Assembly (NCBI RefSeq): GCF_008180865.1
Contig: NZ_VTEX01000001.1
Span: forward strand, 829,261 to 893,260
Source: Rossellomorea aquimaris
GTDB lineage: Bacteria; Bacillota; Bacilli; Bacillales; Bacillaceae_B
Direction of reading: 5' to 3'
Length of the DNA stretch: 64,000 bases
In this document: in pieces, positions 1-8,241 of the stretch
Layout: each line of letters begins with the position of its first letter
Position numbering within the stretch: the first letter of the stretch is position 1
The notes under the pieces: model-generated
The model's database searches: none
Seen by the model: only the letters and a program-made list of their open reading frames with translations
What the model was told of the DNA's origin: nothing
Made by a program: the position numbers and the translations under genes

Positions 1-1
1 A

Positions 2-1096
2 TCAGCACTTGTACACTATGGTGCTTATCCGTATGTCTCAAGGGTGATCACCCTTTCCACACCCCATTATGGTTCCCAACTGGCAGATCTTGCTTATAGC
101 AGCTGGGCAGGGTGGTTGACAGGCATTTTGGGAAGTAAGAATGATGCCACCTATTCACTGCAAACAGGGTATATGAGTTATTTCCGCTCTGAAACGGATC
201 ATCATTCGAATGTAAATGGAAATCCAATCTATACGTTTGGCGGGACCAAATGGGGAAGCTTCGGAAGCTCACTATATTGGGGAGGATTGTACCTGGGTAC
301 TTATGGAAGCAACGATGGTGCCGTTACGGTCAATAGTTCAAGACTTCCCTATGGAACAGAGCTGAGAGTGGGGGATTGGAATCATTCGACCATCAAAGAA
401 GGTTCCTCTACCTTTAATTTGTTCAGAAATTATTTGAATGAAGCGACCAATACCTCGGGGTTTAACCCGCAAAGTGAGGTCGAGACAAATGTTGCAGAGA
501 ACGCTGCCTCTTTTGTTAGAGGAGGAGAATATATTGGAAAGAAACATGAAAAGGTCTTTGTAGAACAAGGGGCTCTGTCCGTAACATTTGACTGGATTAG
601 TAATAAGCCTTCGTCACAATTAATCCTAAGAGATCCTGGTCAAAAAACAAGTTCAATCTTCAAGGTGAAAAAGGATGAAAGTGAATACTTTAACGGTGCG
701 TATCACCATACGGTAACCGTAAATGATCCTGCACCAGGGCAGTGGACGGTTGATGCATCGTCGTCTTCAGAAGAAAAATATCTCTTACACGTGTCTTTTG
801 AAAGCACGATGAATGATGTAATGAGCATCCAATTAGCACAGGATGAAATCAATTTGAAAGTTAAGGACAGTAAGGTAAAGCATAAAACTGACATGACAAT
901 TGAATATTACAAGAATGGTAAGTTGAAGAAAAGTAAGGTGAAACCAAAAAATGACTCATTAAATCTTCCGAAGCTTGGAGAAGGAATTTATAACGTGACC
1001 ATTGATGTAGAAGGAAGCAAGGACAAAAATACGTTCCAAAGAACCTTCATTAAAACGATTTACGTTAATGATTCTGGGAAGATTTATGGACAGTAG
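2..1096 (+). CDS. Lipase-like alpha/beta hydrolase, 5' end missing
   Basis: The reading frame is open from base 2, so the real start lies upstream of the window. The visible part begins just after where a GHSMGG-type nucleophile elbow would sit and shows VSRVITLSTPHYGSQLAD, the segment that follows the nucleophile in secreted triacylglycerol lipases and PGAP1-like hydrolases. GSNDGAVTVNSSRLP carries the likely catalytic Asp and WNHSTIKEG the likely His. About 200 residues of beta-rich C-terminal sequence follow the catalytic part (from roughly 500 onward) and look like a pre-peptidase or binding domain. The nucleophile serine and any signal peptide are outside the window, so export is inferred. 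An internal GTG at 44 is not the true start, because the family alignment continues upstream of it. Confidence 0.75.
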   Translation, partial: SALVHYGAYPYVSRVITLSTPHYGSQLADLAYSSWAGWLTGILGSKNDATYSLQTGYMSYFRSETDHHSNVNGNPIYTFGGTKWGSFGSSLYWGGLYLGTYGSNDGAVTVNSSRLPYGTELRVGDWNHSTIKEGSSTFNLFRNYLNEATNTSGFNPQSEVETNVAENAASFVRGGEYIGKKHEKVFVEQGALSVTFDWISNKPSSQLILRDPGQKTSSIFKVKKDESEYFNGAYHHTVTVNDPAPGQWTVDASSSSEEKYLLHVSFESTMNDVMSIQLAQDEINLKVKDSKVKHKTDMTIEYYKNGKLKKSKVKPKNDSLNLPKLGEGIYNVTIDVEGSKDKNTFQRTFIKTIYVNDSGKIYGQ

Positions 1097-1117
1097 GATA
1101 GGTTGGGATTTTTTGGT

Positions 1118-1151
1118 GAGAAGCTGATATTTCATTAGCTTCTCTTTTTTT
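1118..1151 (+). terminator. Rho-independent terminator of the lipase-like gene
   Basis: GAGAAGCT (1118-1125) pairs with AGCTTCTC (1137-1144) and is followed by seven T residues. It lies 22 bp after the lipase-like stop codon. Confidence 0.8.
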
Positions 1152-1350
1152 ATAGAGGATAGGGACTGAATAATTAGTCTCCTGCTATTAGTTTGACAAA
1201 ACTCAACCATTTCCGAAATGTCATAGGAACTTATATTCACACTCAGTTCCATAATTCGGTACCATAGTTTCATTTTTGCAAATGGAAAAGGGTTTCAATC
1301 CTTTTATCTCTAAATAGATTAGGGAGTCGAAATAAAAGGAGGAATACATA

Positions 1351-2400
1351 ATGAAGAATAAATTAATGGTTGGAGCACTTTCGGGTGTGCTGGTAGCTTC
1401 AGGGATCGCTTTCTCTGCACCGGGTGCATCTGTACTTGCAAATGGTCCAGGATATAATGGGAACGAGACGATCAAAAACGAGCGATTACATAATTATGAA
1501 GAAATGGTGAGTATGCTTCAACATTTAGATCAGAAATCGGATGCTCTTTCCTTAGAAGTGTATGGTCAATCCGTCAAGGGACGAGATATTTACCTTGCGA
1601 AGTTTGGAACAAATGAAAACAATCCTACGATCCTTTATTTAACTCAGCAGCACGGAAATGAAACATTGACGACTGAAGGGGCTCTTCAGTTCATCAAGCA
1701 CCTTACATCGAACTCAAAAGAAGTAAAAGAAATGCTCGAGAATGTGAATATTTTGGTTGCTCCGAGATTAAATGTGGATGGAGCAGAAGGAGACGTTAAT
1801 TTCTCCCTTGAGGATTATGTTTCGGGGACTCACACCCGCTACAATGCGAATGAAGTCGATTTAAATCGTGATCACGTGGACCGCTTACAACCAGAAACAC
1901 AAGCTCTTCATGGTAACGTCCTCCAAAAGTACAAACCTGATTATATGATCGATCTTCATCATCAAGGAGCCGAAACAACGCTTGGAGATACCGATGAACT
2001 CGTATCGGGATCTATACTTTACCCTACGAATGAAGAAGTGGATCCTGAAGTAGTGGAGAAATCGAAACGGCTGGGTACTGTTCTTTACAACACGGTGGAA
2101 AGTCGTGGATTTGGTACGTTATCAAAATACATCGGTGGCACAGCACCGACGATTAGCCGTAACGGACTGGCGGTTGAATATGGAATAGCAACTCTTCTTT
2201 TTGAAATGAGAGGAATGGCTGATCATTATCGCGATGATTATGTTCTGGGTCAAAAGAGTAATGGGTATCTTATTAAGCAAGCGGTCATTAGTTTAGAAGC
2301 TACGGCAAAAGCCATTGCTGACGGATCAATTGAAGATGCTGATACTTCTTTCTGGGACACGCTTCCTGAAAGCTCATACAATCGCAGTGAAAGTGAATAA
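1351..2400 (+). CDS. M14 family zinc carboxypeptidase, secreted
   Basis: The 349-residue product has a signal peptide: MKNK followed by a hydrophobic core to about residue 30. It then carries the M14 zinc-carboxypeptidase core. Zinc ligands are visible as HGNE (His101, Glu104) and DLHHQG (His203 or His204), with the substrate arginine in DLNRDH (Arg173). The catalytic glutamate is probably Glu285 in LLFEMRG. The predicted role is removal of C-terminal residues from peptides, or possibly peptidoglycan stem cleavage, outside the cell; which of these is not readable from sequence. AAAGGAGG at 1335-1342 fixes the ATG start. The gene is monocistronic, between the lipase terminator and a convergent hydrolase. 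Confidence 0.85.
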   Translation: MKNKLMVGALSGVLVASGIAFSAPGASVLANGPGYNGNETIKNERLHNYEEMVSMLQHLDQKSDALSLEVYGQSVKGRDIYLAKFGTNENNPTILYLTQQHGNETLTTEGALQFIKHLTSNSKEVKEMLENVNILVAPRLNVDGAEGDVNFSLEDYVSGTHTRYNANEVDLNRDHVDRLQPETQALHGNVLQKYKPDYMIDLHHQGAETTLGDTDELVSGSILYPTNEEVDPEVVEKSKRLGTVLYNTVESRGFGTLSKYIGGTAPTISRNGLAVEYGIATLLFEMRGMADHYRDDYVLGQKSNGYLIKQAVISLEATAKAIADGSIEDADTSFWDTLPESSYNRSESE

Positions 2401-2411
2401 AAATGTTGAAA

Positions 2412-2440
2412 AGGGGCCCTTCTTGACGGAAAGGGCCTCT
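2412..2440. terminator. Hairpin between convergent genes
   Basis: AGGGGCCCTT (2412-2421) pairs with AAGGGCCTCT (2431-2440) with one mismatch. On the minus strand it is followed by a short T tract, so it probably ends the minus-strand SGNH gene and may also serve the M14 gene. Confidence 0.55.
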
Positions 2441-2441
2441 A

Positions 2442-3122
2442 TTAAGTTTGGAGCAATTCTTCAATATACTCTCCGTATTTTTCAGCAACGATCATGGCGC
2501 CGTGACTATTTAAATGAATACCATCTATTGTATACTTCAATCCCCGTTTATTAGAAAGGTGGTCAATTCGGGGAGGACTCTTATAAAAAAGAGCATCTTT
2601 CATGATGCTAAAGATGCTGGTGTTGATAAAATTGCTGCTGTCTCCAGTGGATAAATGTTGAAGGAAAACCTCTTGCATATTTAGAAAATGGATGGAGGGA
2701 TTGTTGCCCGTGATGAATTGGATTATGAAAGATAGTTCCTTTAATTCCATGTTGAATTCGTTATCGAGACGCTCACCGATTATAGCTGGAGAAACCGCGA
2801 TGGTGTATCGGGTTGAGGAAGAAATGTTCTTAAGTATGTTTCGATAATAATCTTTAAACTCATCATGATCTTTTACAACTGGCTGCGACTGAATTTTTAA
2901 CAGCTTGGAGTATACATCGTTCACGCCGATCCAGAGAAATGTAAGGTCATAGTTTTTTTGTAAAGGGCTATCAGTGAGACGGTTATTTAAACTCTTAACA
3001 GTTTCACCAGGTTTTCCAAGATTGTCAAAAAGATAATTTGGATACTTTTTTTGAAGAAATGAGACGAATGATACCCCCGGTCTGCCTTCCGTTAAACTAT
3101 CTCCAATAAGTCCAATTTTCAT
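2442..3122 (-). CDS. SGNH/GDSL hydrolase family protein
   Basis: The 226-residue protein has the four family blocks. GDSLTEG has nucleophile Ser9, block II is represented by a glycine near residue 36, GVND has Asn68, and DGIHLNSHG has Asp200 and His203. Proteins of this family hydrolyse esters such as lysophospholipids, acyl groups or acetylated sugars; the substrate here cannot be read. There is no signal peptide, so it is probably cytosolic. An AGGAGGG-like site lies just upstream of the ATG. The gene is on its own on the minus strand, convergent with the M14 peptidase. Confidence 0.85.
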   Translation of the reverse strand: MKIGLIGDSLTEGRPGVSFVSFLQKKYPNYLFDNLGKPGETVKSLNNRLTDSPLQKNYDLTFLWIGVNDVYSKLLKIQSQPVVKDHDEFKDYYRNILKNISSSTRYTIAVSPAIIGERLDNEFNMELKELSFIIQFITGNNPSIHFLNMQEVFLQHLSTGDSSNFINTSIFSIMKDALFYKSPPRIDHLSNKRGLKYTIDGIHLNSHGAMIVAEKYGEYIEELLQT

Positions 3123-3194
3123 GGGATGCCCTCCTTTGTTTATATTAGAGCGGGTACTGATGATTTTTGATTATTTGTAAGGTTGAAATAGAGG

Positions 3195-3217
3195 AAGACT
3201 TCCAAATAGGAAGTCTT
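3195..3217 (-). terminator. Terminator of the universal stress protein gene
   Basis: AAGACTTCC (3195-3203) and GGAAGTCTT (3209-3217) form a perfect 9-bp stem with a 5-nt loop, directly after the minus-strand stop codon. Confidence 0.75.
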
Positions 3218-3220
3218 ACT

Positions 3221-3637
3221 TTATTTCACGATCATCACTGGGCATTTAGCCCTCTTTGCAACTTTATGGCTTACGCTTCCCAAGACCATTTCCTGAAACA
3301 CATTTAATCCCCGGCTTCCGATGACTACTGCATCGAAGTTGTTTTTGTTTGCATGCTCAACAATGGTTGGCCCCGGTTCTCCGTGTAAAAAGATAATCTC
3401 ATAGTCGATGCCTTCATGCTTGGCTTTTTGTTCTATCATTTGCAGTTTCTGCTTCCGTTTATCTGCTGCATCCAGTCCCCAATGGTGCAGAACATCTTCC
3501 TTGGATTGCTTCCCATCTACAACGTATACAATATCTATTTTAGAGCCTTCATGGCATCTTGCGAGAGCAATCGCTTTTTCTCCTGCCCTTAGAGAGTGTT
3601 CAGATCCGTCTGTTGCTAGAAGAATATGTTTGAACAT
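3221..3637 (-). CDS. UspA-type universal stress protein
   Basis: This is a 138-residue single UspA domain. It has the N-terminal strand with the nucleotide-binding aspartate (LLATDGSEHS) and the C-terminal ATP-binding signature G-x2-G-x9-G-S within GSRGLNVFQEMVLGSVSHK. Such proteins bind ATP, dimerise and support survival under stress. The gene is divergent from a SulP transporter gene and separated from it by a 268-bp promoter region. Usp/SulP neighbours are common in Bacilli, suggesting a link to anion or bicarbonate uptake; that link is inference. Confidence 0.9.
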   Translation of the reverse strand: MFKHILLATDGSEHSLRAGEKAIALARCHEGSKIDIVYVVDGKQSKEDVLHHWGLDAADKRKQKLQMIEQKAKHEGIDYEIIFLHGEPGPTIVEHANKNNFDAVVIGSRGLNVFQEMVLGSVSHKVAKRAKCPVMIVK

Positions 3638-3806
3638 TGCTTTTCCTCCATCCGATGAAAGCGTTTAGTATTTAGTTCTATATTATTATTCAATTTCCTC
3701 TTCGGAACTTTAAGATTTATTTACATGTTTTTGAAATGATGCAGATTATCAGTGAAATTAAGAGTAAATGAAAGTTAAATTGTTATGTTTGCGCTTTCAT
3801 AACCGT

Positions 3807-3835
3807 TTCACAAATTAAATCATCCATTATATAAT
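3807..3835 (+). promoter_or_regulatory. Probable sigma-A promoter of sulP
   Basis: TTCACA (3807-3812), a 17-bp spacer and TATAAT (3830-3835) sit about 70 bp before the sulP start. Confidence 0.6.
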
Positions 3836-3857
3836 GTCCCTTGTGTTAAACGGCCCC

Positions 3858-3880
3858 GACTTTCATGAGAGTTGAAAGTC
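3858..3880 (+). promoter_or_regulatory. Inverted repeat in the sulP 5' leader
   Basis: GACTTTCA (3858-3865) and TGAAAGTC (3873-3880) form a perfect 8-bp inverted repeat downstream of the predicted transcription start and 25 bp before the coding sequence. It could be an operator or an mRNA hairpin. No T tract follows, so it is not a terminator. Confidence 0.5.
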
Positions 3881-3905
3881 ATAATTAAACAGGAAGAGGT
3901 GCATT

Positions 3906-5387
3906 ATGAGTTTAAGTCAAAAAATTAAATATGAGTGGTTTGGTAATATCCGTGGAGATGTGTTAGCCGGTTTAGTCGTGGCTATGGCATTGGTCCCGGA
4001 AGCAATTGCATTTTCTATCATCGCAGGTGTCGATCCAATGATCGGGTTATATGCTTCCTTCTGTATTGCAGTAGTGATTGCCTTTGTAGGCGGTCGTCCG
4101 GGAATGATCTCTGCCGCCACGGGTGCTACAGCACTGGTGATGGTGACGTTGGTCGCAGATCATGGATTACAGTATCTGTTAGCAGCGACCATCCTAACAG
4201 GTGTGATCCAGATTATCATGGGTGTCCTTAAACTTGGCCGCTTAATGAAATTTGTACCACGTTCTGTTATGGTTGGATTTGTGAACGCCCTTGCCATCTT
4301 GATTTTCACTTCACAATTACCACACTTTGTTGGAGAATCGTGGATCATGTATGCTATGGTGGCTGGTGCGTTGGGGATCATATATATTTTACCCCGCTTT
4401 ACAAAGGCAGTTCCATCACCATTAGTGGCAATTATCGCTGTTACTATTTTCGCGGTGATGACAGGAAGTGGAGTACGTACAGTTGGAGATATGGGGGAGC
4501 TTACTCAAGCATTACCTATCTTCTTGATTCCTGATATTCCATTTAACTTCGAGACATTGCAAATCATTTTCCCATATTCTTTATCCATTGCAATTGTAGG
4601 GTTAGTAGAGTCTCTGTTAACTGCGTCTATTGTTGATGATATGACAGATACCACAAGTGATAAAAATAAAGAAGCAAAAGGTCAAGGGATTGCGAATATC
4701 GTATCCGGTCTTTTCGGTGGAATGGCTGGCTGTGCGATGATCGGACAATCTGTTATTAATGTTAAGTCAGGTGGACGAGGACGTTTATCAGCTTTTGTGG
4801 CTGGTACATTCTTGATGACCTTAATCCTATTGCTCAATGATTTCTTGGTTCAAATTCCAATGGCAGCTTTAGTTGGTGTTATGATCATGGTATCCGTTGG
4901 GACATTTGATTGGTCTTCGGTGAAAAACTTACACAAAACGCCGATTACAGACTCTCTTGTTATGATTGCAACAGTTGTCACTGTATTGTTTACTCATGAT
5001 TTATCTAAAGGTGTTCTTGTCGGGATTATCTTAAGCGCTGTATTCTTCGCTTCCAAAATATCAAAAGTGAAGATTACCACGATGGCTTCTGAAGAAACTC
5101 ATAAGAAGGTATACCGTGTGTCAGGTCAATTGTTCTTTGCTTCTGTTACGGAATTTGTTGAAAGCTTTAATTTCAATGAAGATGTGAAGGAAGTAACACT
5201 GGATTTAACTTCCACACATTTATGGGATGATTCAGCCGTAGGAGCTATTGATAAAATCGTTATCAAGTACCATCAGAATGGCGTGAAAGTAAATCTGATT
5301 GGTCTGAATACTGAAAGTAATAAATTAATTGACAAATTGGCTGTGCATAATAAGCCGGGTGGATTAGATAAAGCCGTTAACCATTAA
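3906..5387 (+). CDS. SulP family anion transporter with STAS domain
   Basis: The 493-residue membrane protein begins with the SulP signature region ([21 protein letters not shown], split here as GDVLAGLVV and [11 protein letters not shown]) and continues with many hydrophobic segments to about residue 385. A C-terminal cytoplasmic STAS domain follows (about 395-490; [17 protein letters not shown] and [16 protein letters not shown]). SulP proteins carry sulfate, bicarbonate or other anions, often with protons or sodium. The specific ion is not readable here. AGGAAGAGG precedes the ATG. It is transcribed away from the universal stress protein gene. Confidence 0.88.
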   Translation: MSLSQKIKYEWFGNIRGDVLAGLVVAMALVPEAIAFSIIAGVDPMIGLYASFCIAVVIAFVGGRPGMISAATGATALVMVTLVADHGLQYLLAATILTGVIQIIMGVLKLGRLMKFVPRSVMVGFVNALAILIFTSQLPHFVGESWIMYAMVAGALGIIYILPRFTKAVPSPLVAIIAVTIFAVMTGSGVRTVGDMGELTQALPIFLIPDIPFNFETLQIIFPYSLSIAIVGLVESLLTASIVDDMTDTTSDKNKEAKGQGIANIVSGLFGGMAGCAMIGQSVINVKSGGRGRLSAFVAGTFLMTLILLLNDFLVQIPMAALVGVMIMVSVGTFDWSSVKNLHKTPITDSLVMIATVVTVLFTHDLSKGVLVGIILSAVFFASKISKVKITTMASEETHKKVYRVSGQLFFASVTEFVESFNFNEDVKEVTLDLTSTHLWDDSAVGAIDKIVIKYHQNGVKVNLIGLNTESNKLIDKLAVHNKPGGLDKAVNH

Positions 5388-5398
5388 GTAAGAATTTG

Positions 5399-5430
5399 AA
5401 AAGTCCTTGGTCAAGTGATCAAGGACTTTT
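5399..5430 (+). terminator. Terminator of sulP
   Basis: AAAAGTCCTTG (5399-5409) pairs perfectly with CAAGGACTTTT (5420-5430). The right arm supplies the T tract. Confidence 0.85.
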
Positions 5431-5487
5431 CTAATTATATTTATTTGTACAATTTGCGCCCCAAAACTAAAGAATCATGAAAAAAGG

Positions 5488-5535
5488 TTGAAATAAGCAT
5501 ATAAGTATTTTATTATATAAGCAAGAACTTATATG
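5488..5535 (+). promoter_or_regulatory. ars operon promoter with overlapping inverted repeat
   Basis: TTGAAA (5488-5493), a 17-bp spacer and TATTAT (5511-5516) make a good sigma-A promoter. CATATAAG (5498-5505) and CTTATATG (5528-5535) form an 8-bp inverted repeat that brackets the -10 box, a plausible ArsR operator. The word TTATTATATAAG occurs at 5510-5521 and again at 5565-5576. Confidence 0.65.
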
Positions 5536-5536
5536 A

Positions 5537-5563
5537 GAGCCTTTTGAAAGGTTCTTATTTTTT
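5537..5563 (+). terminator. Terminator-like hairpin in the arsR leader
   Basis: GAGCCTT (5537-5543) pairs with AAGGTTC (5548-5554, one G-U pair) and is followed by a T-rich run to 5563. It lies after the predicted ars transcription start and 60 bp before arsR, so it could attenuate the operon. It could also be a relic. Confidence 0.5.
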
Positions 5564-5622
5564 CTTATTATATAAGTAAATAATAATATGCTAATAAAAT
5601 AAGTGTTTGAGGAGGTGTTTAC

Positions 5623-5967
5623 ATGCTTAAATCAAAAGTTGATATTGAAAGGGCGGCAACAATGTTAAAGCTTTTAGGGGATAAAACCCGTCTTACCATG
5701 GTGAAACTATTAGAATCCAATGACTGCTGTGTGTGTGAATTTGTCGAGATATTCAAAATGAGTCAGCCTGCCATCTCACAGCATGTTCGTAAATTGAAAG
5801 ATGCAGGACTTGTGAGGGAATTAAGAAGGGGTCAATGGGTCTTTTACTCTCTTAACAAAGAAAGTGATGCGTATCCGTTTGTTCAAAGCTTGATGGAACA
5901 CTTGCCTAATCAGGATGATCGATTAACAGCATTAGAAAAGCAAGGATTACGCATTTCTTGTAATTAG
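5623..5967 (+). CDS. arsR: ArsR/SmtB family arsenic-responsive repressor
   Basis: The 114-residue winged-helix repressor heads the arsenic operon. The DNA-binding core includes [18 protein letters not shown]. The segment DCCVCEF contains the clustered cysteines that bind As(III) in ArsR proteins of the ELCVCDL type, releasing DNA on arsenite binding. GAGGAGGTG precedes the ATG. It is followed after 14 bp by arsB, so the operon is probably self-repressed through the inverted repeat at 5498-5535. Confidence 0.92.
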   Translation: MLKSKVDIERAATMLKLLGDKTRLTMVKLLESNDCCVCEFVEIFKMSQPAISQHVRKLKDAGLVRELRRGQWVFYSLNKESDAYPFVQSLMEHLPNQDDRLTALEKQGLRISCN

Positions 5968-5981
5968 GAGGAGGGTTTCCC

Positions 5982-7280
5982 GTGTTATCAGTAATTTTAG
6001 CTACCATGATTTTTGTGGCCACATTGGTCCTCGTGATTTGGCAGCCTAAAGGATTGTCCATTGGCTGGTCTGCTTGTGGAGGAGCGATCCTTGCCTTAAT
6101 TGTAGGGGTTGTCGACTTCCAGGATGTTGTGGCTGTGACAGGAATAGTATGGAATGCGACTTTAGCATTCATTGCTATTATCATTATCTCTTTAATTCTG
6201 GATGAAATTGGATTCTTTGAATGGTCTGCTCTACATATGGCGAGAGCAGCAAAGGGGAATGGCGTTAAAATGTTTGTTTACGTCTCCCTATTAGGTGCGG
6301 TTGTTGCAGCGTTTTTTGCGAATGATGGAGCTGCGTTGATATTGACTCCAATTGTTTTGGCAATGGTAAGAAACTTGAATTTTGAAGAAAAAATGGTTTT
6401 TCCATTTATCATGGCAAGTGGATTCATCGCCGACACGACTTCATTACCGCTTGTCGTGAGTAACCTTGTGAATATCGTATCAGCCGATTTCTTTGATATC
6501 GGGTTTGTAGAATATGCATCAAGAATGATCATTCCAAACTTCTTCTCATTGTTTGCAAGCATACTGGTACTGTATCTGTTCTTTAGAAAAAGCATTCCAA
6601 AGAATTATGATGCCAGCCAGCTAAAGAAACCGGTTGAAGCGATTAAAGATCAGCGTATGTTTAAGCTATCATGGATTGTACTTGGTATCTTGCTTGTTGG
6701 TTACTTTATCAGTGAATCACTGCACATTCCTGTATCGATCATCGCAGGTATCGTGTCAATTTTCTTCTTATTAATGGCTAGGAAAAGCTCAGCTGTCAAC
6801 ACGAAAACGGTCATTAAAGGTGCTCCATGGGCGATTGTATTCTTCTCGATTGGAATGTACGTGGTAGTGTATGGTTTGCGTAATGTAGGACTGACGAATG
6901 TGTTAACCGATGTTATCCAAGTTGCCGCTGATCAAGGGCTGTTCGTCGCTACGATTTCAATGGGATTCATTGCAGCGATATTGTCATCGGTGATGAATAA
7001 TATGCCGACCGTTATGATCGATGCGATTGCGATAATGGATACGAACACTACAGGGGTTATTCGGGAGTCCCTTATTTATTCCAATGTCATTGGTTCTGAT
7101 CTTGGTCCGAAAATCACCCCAATTGGTTCACTGGCAACCCTCTTATGGTTACATGTCTTATCATTAAAAGGCGTGAAAATCTCATGGGGGCAATATTTTA
7201 AAACAGGAATTATTTTAACCGTACCAACGTTACTCATTACCCTTATTGGTTTATATATCTGGTTAATGATCATATCTTAA
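5982..7280 (+). CDS. arsB: ArsB arsenite efflux permease
   Basis: The 432-residue integral membrane protein has the ArsB/NhaD-like arrangement of about 12 hydrophobic segments and the usual ArsB length of about 430. It exports As(OH)3/Sb(III), alone by proton motive force or with the ArsA ATPase, and arsA lies further down this operon. The start is GTG at 5982, set by AGGAGGAGGG at 5966-5975; no ATG has comparable spacing. It lies between arsR and arsC, in the usual Bacillus order. Confidence 0.92.
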   Translation: MLSVILATMIFVATLVLVIWQPKGLSIGWSACGGAILALIVGVVDFQDVVAVTGIVWNATLAFIAIIIISLILDEIGFFEWSALHMARAAKGNGVKMFVYVSLLGAVVAAFFANDGAALILTPIVLAMVRNLNFEEKMVFPFIMASGFIADTTSLPLVVSNLVNIVSADFFDIGFVEYASRMIIPNFFSLFASILVLYLFFRKSIPKNYDASQLKKPVEAIKDQRMFKLSWIVLGILLVGYFISESLHIPVSIIAGIVSIFFLLMARKSSAVNTKTVIKGAPWAIVFFSIGMYVVVYGLRNVGLTNVLTDVIQVAADQGLFVATISMGFIAAILSSVMNNMPTVMIDAIAIMDTNTTGVIRESLIYSNVIGSDLGPKITPIGSLATLLWLHVLSLKGVKISWGQYFKTGIILTVPTLLITLIGLYIWLMIIS

Positions 7281-7308
7281 AACTTACAACAAAAGGAGCT
7301 CGATTATT

Positions 7309-7728
7309 ATGTCTAAAAAAACACTATACTTCCTATGTACAGGTAACTCATGCCGCAGCCAAATGGCAGAAGGTTGGGCGAAGCATCATTTAGGAGAAGA
7401 TTGGGATGTGAAAAGTGCCGGTATTGAAGCGCATGGATTAAATCCTAACGCCGTTAAAGCAATGAAAGAAGCGGGAATTGATATTTCAAACCAAACGTCT
7501 GACATTATCGATCCTATCATTTTGAACAATGCAGACTTAGTCGTTACACTTTGTGGTGATGCAGCTGATAAATGCCCAATGACTCCTCCGCATGTCAAGC
7601 GTGAGCACTGGGGCTTCGATGACCCGGCAAAAGCCGAAGGAACGGATGAAGAAAAATGGGCATTCTTCCAACGCGTACGTGATGAAATCAGCGACCGCAT
7701 CAAAACATTCGCTGAAACTGGAAAGTAA
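7309..7728 (+). CDS. arsC: Thioredoxin-coupled arsenate reductase
   Basis: The 139-residue protein belongs to the low-molecular-weight phosphatase fold class of ArsC. The P-loop is CTGNSCR with nucleophile Cys10. The relay cysteines are Cys82 and Cys89 in LCGDAADKC, exactly the spacing of the Bacillus subtilis and pI258 enzymes. It reduces arsenate to arsenite with electrons from thioredoxin, supplying the substrate of ArsB. An AAAGGAG site precedes the ATG. A repeat element and a strong terminator follow, so this gene may end one arsRBC transcript. Confidence 0.95.
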   Translation: MSKKTLYFLCTGNSCRSQMAEGWAKHHLGEDWDVKSAGIEAHGLNPNAVKAMKEAGIDISNQTSDIIDPIILNNADLVVTLCGDAADKCPMTPPHVKREHWGFDDPAKAEGTDEEKWAFFQRVRDEISDRIKTFAETGK

Positions 7729-7737
7729 ACAGAAATA

Positions 7738-7797
7738 GAGGGACGGACCTCATTGTGAATTGTAAATATGAGGTATTGTACAATAGGTCCGTCCCTC
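7738..7797. repeat. GGACGGACC palindromic element, paired copy
   Basis: GAGGGACGGACCT (7738-7750) and its exact reverse complement (7785-7797) enclose 34 bp, and ATTGT/ACAAT extends the stem inward. The same 13-mer recurs at 10442, 14394/14479, 22278 and 23511, so this is a dispersed extragenic palindrome. It lies between arsC and arsD. Confidence 0.85.
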
Positions 7798-7803
7798 CTT
7801 ATA

Positions 7804-7831
7804 AAGCCGAGAGATTCTTCTCGGCTTTTTT
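7804..7831 (+). terminator. Terminator between arsC and arsD
   Basis: AAGCCGAGA (7804-7812) pairs perfectly with TCTCGGCTT (7819-7827), followed by T residues to 7831. It splits the arsenic operon and would lower arsDA expression unless read through or bypassed by an internal promoter. Confidence 0.85.
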
Positions 7832-7863
7832 CATACAAGCTTAGTAAAGGGAGAGGGATTTTG

Positions 7864-8226
7864 ATGGTTAAGGTTGAAATTTTTGATCCGGCAATGTGTT
7901 GTTCGACGGGGGTTTGTGGTCCCAGTATTGACCCTGAGCTTACTCGCGTCGCGAATGCTGTATATTCACTTGAAAAACGAGGGTTTGATATTAGCCGATA
8001 CAATTTAGCGAATGATCCAGGGGCATTTGCTGACCATGAAGTGATCAACCGTATTTTACACGATAAAGGTCCGGATGCTTTACCTGTCACGCTTGTTGAT
8101 GGGAAACAAGCCGCTGTTGGAAAATATCCTTCAAATGAAGATTTTTCAAAATGGTTTGAAGTACCGGCTGAGGATTTGAATGAGAAAAGAAAAGTACGAC
8201 TGACATTGGATATTAATAAGAAATAA
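7864..8226 (+). CDS. arsD: ArsD arsenic metallochaperone
   Basis: The 120-residue protein has Cys12, Cys13 and Cys18 in MCCSTGVC, the same positions that bind As(III) in Escherichia coli ArsD. ArsD hands arsenite to ArsA and is a weak repressor in some systems. The open frame extends upstream to 7768, but that part lies over the terminator and repeat. The ATG at 7864, preceded by AAAGGGAGAGGG, is the credible start. arsA follows after 15 bp, as expected for a chaperone-ATPase pair. Confidence 0.92.
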   Translation: MVKVEIFDPAMCCSTGVCGPSIDPELTRVANAVYSLEKRGFDISRYNLANDPGAFADHEVINRILHDKGPDALPVTLVDGKQAAVGKYPSNEDFSKWFEVPAEDLNEKRKVRLTLDINKK

Positions 8227-8241
8227 GAAAGTTGGGGTAGA

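Noticed and set aside
2315..2554. 79-codon plus-strand open frame at the end of the M14 gene
   Set aside because: Overlaps the M14 coding sequence in another frame and runs over the convergent SGNH gene.
7768..7863. Longer N-terminus for ArsD
   Set aside because: The extra codons lie over the palindrome and terminator; the ATG at 7864 has a ribosome site and gives the conserved Cys12-Cys13-Cys18 numbering.
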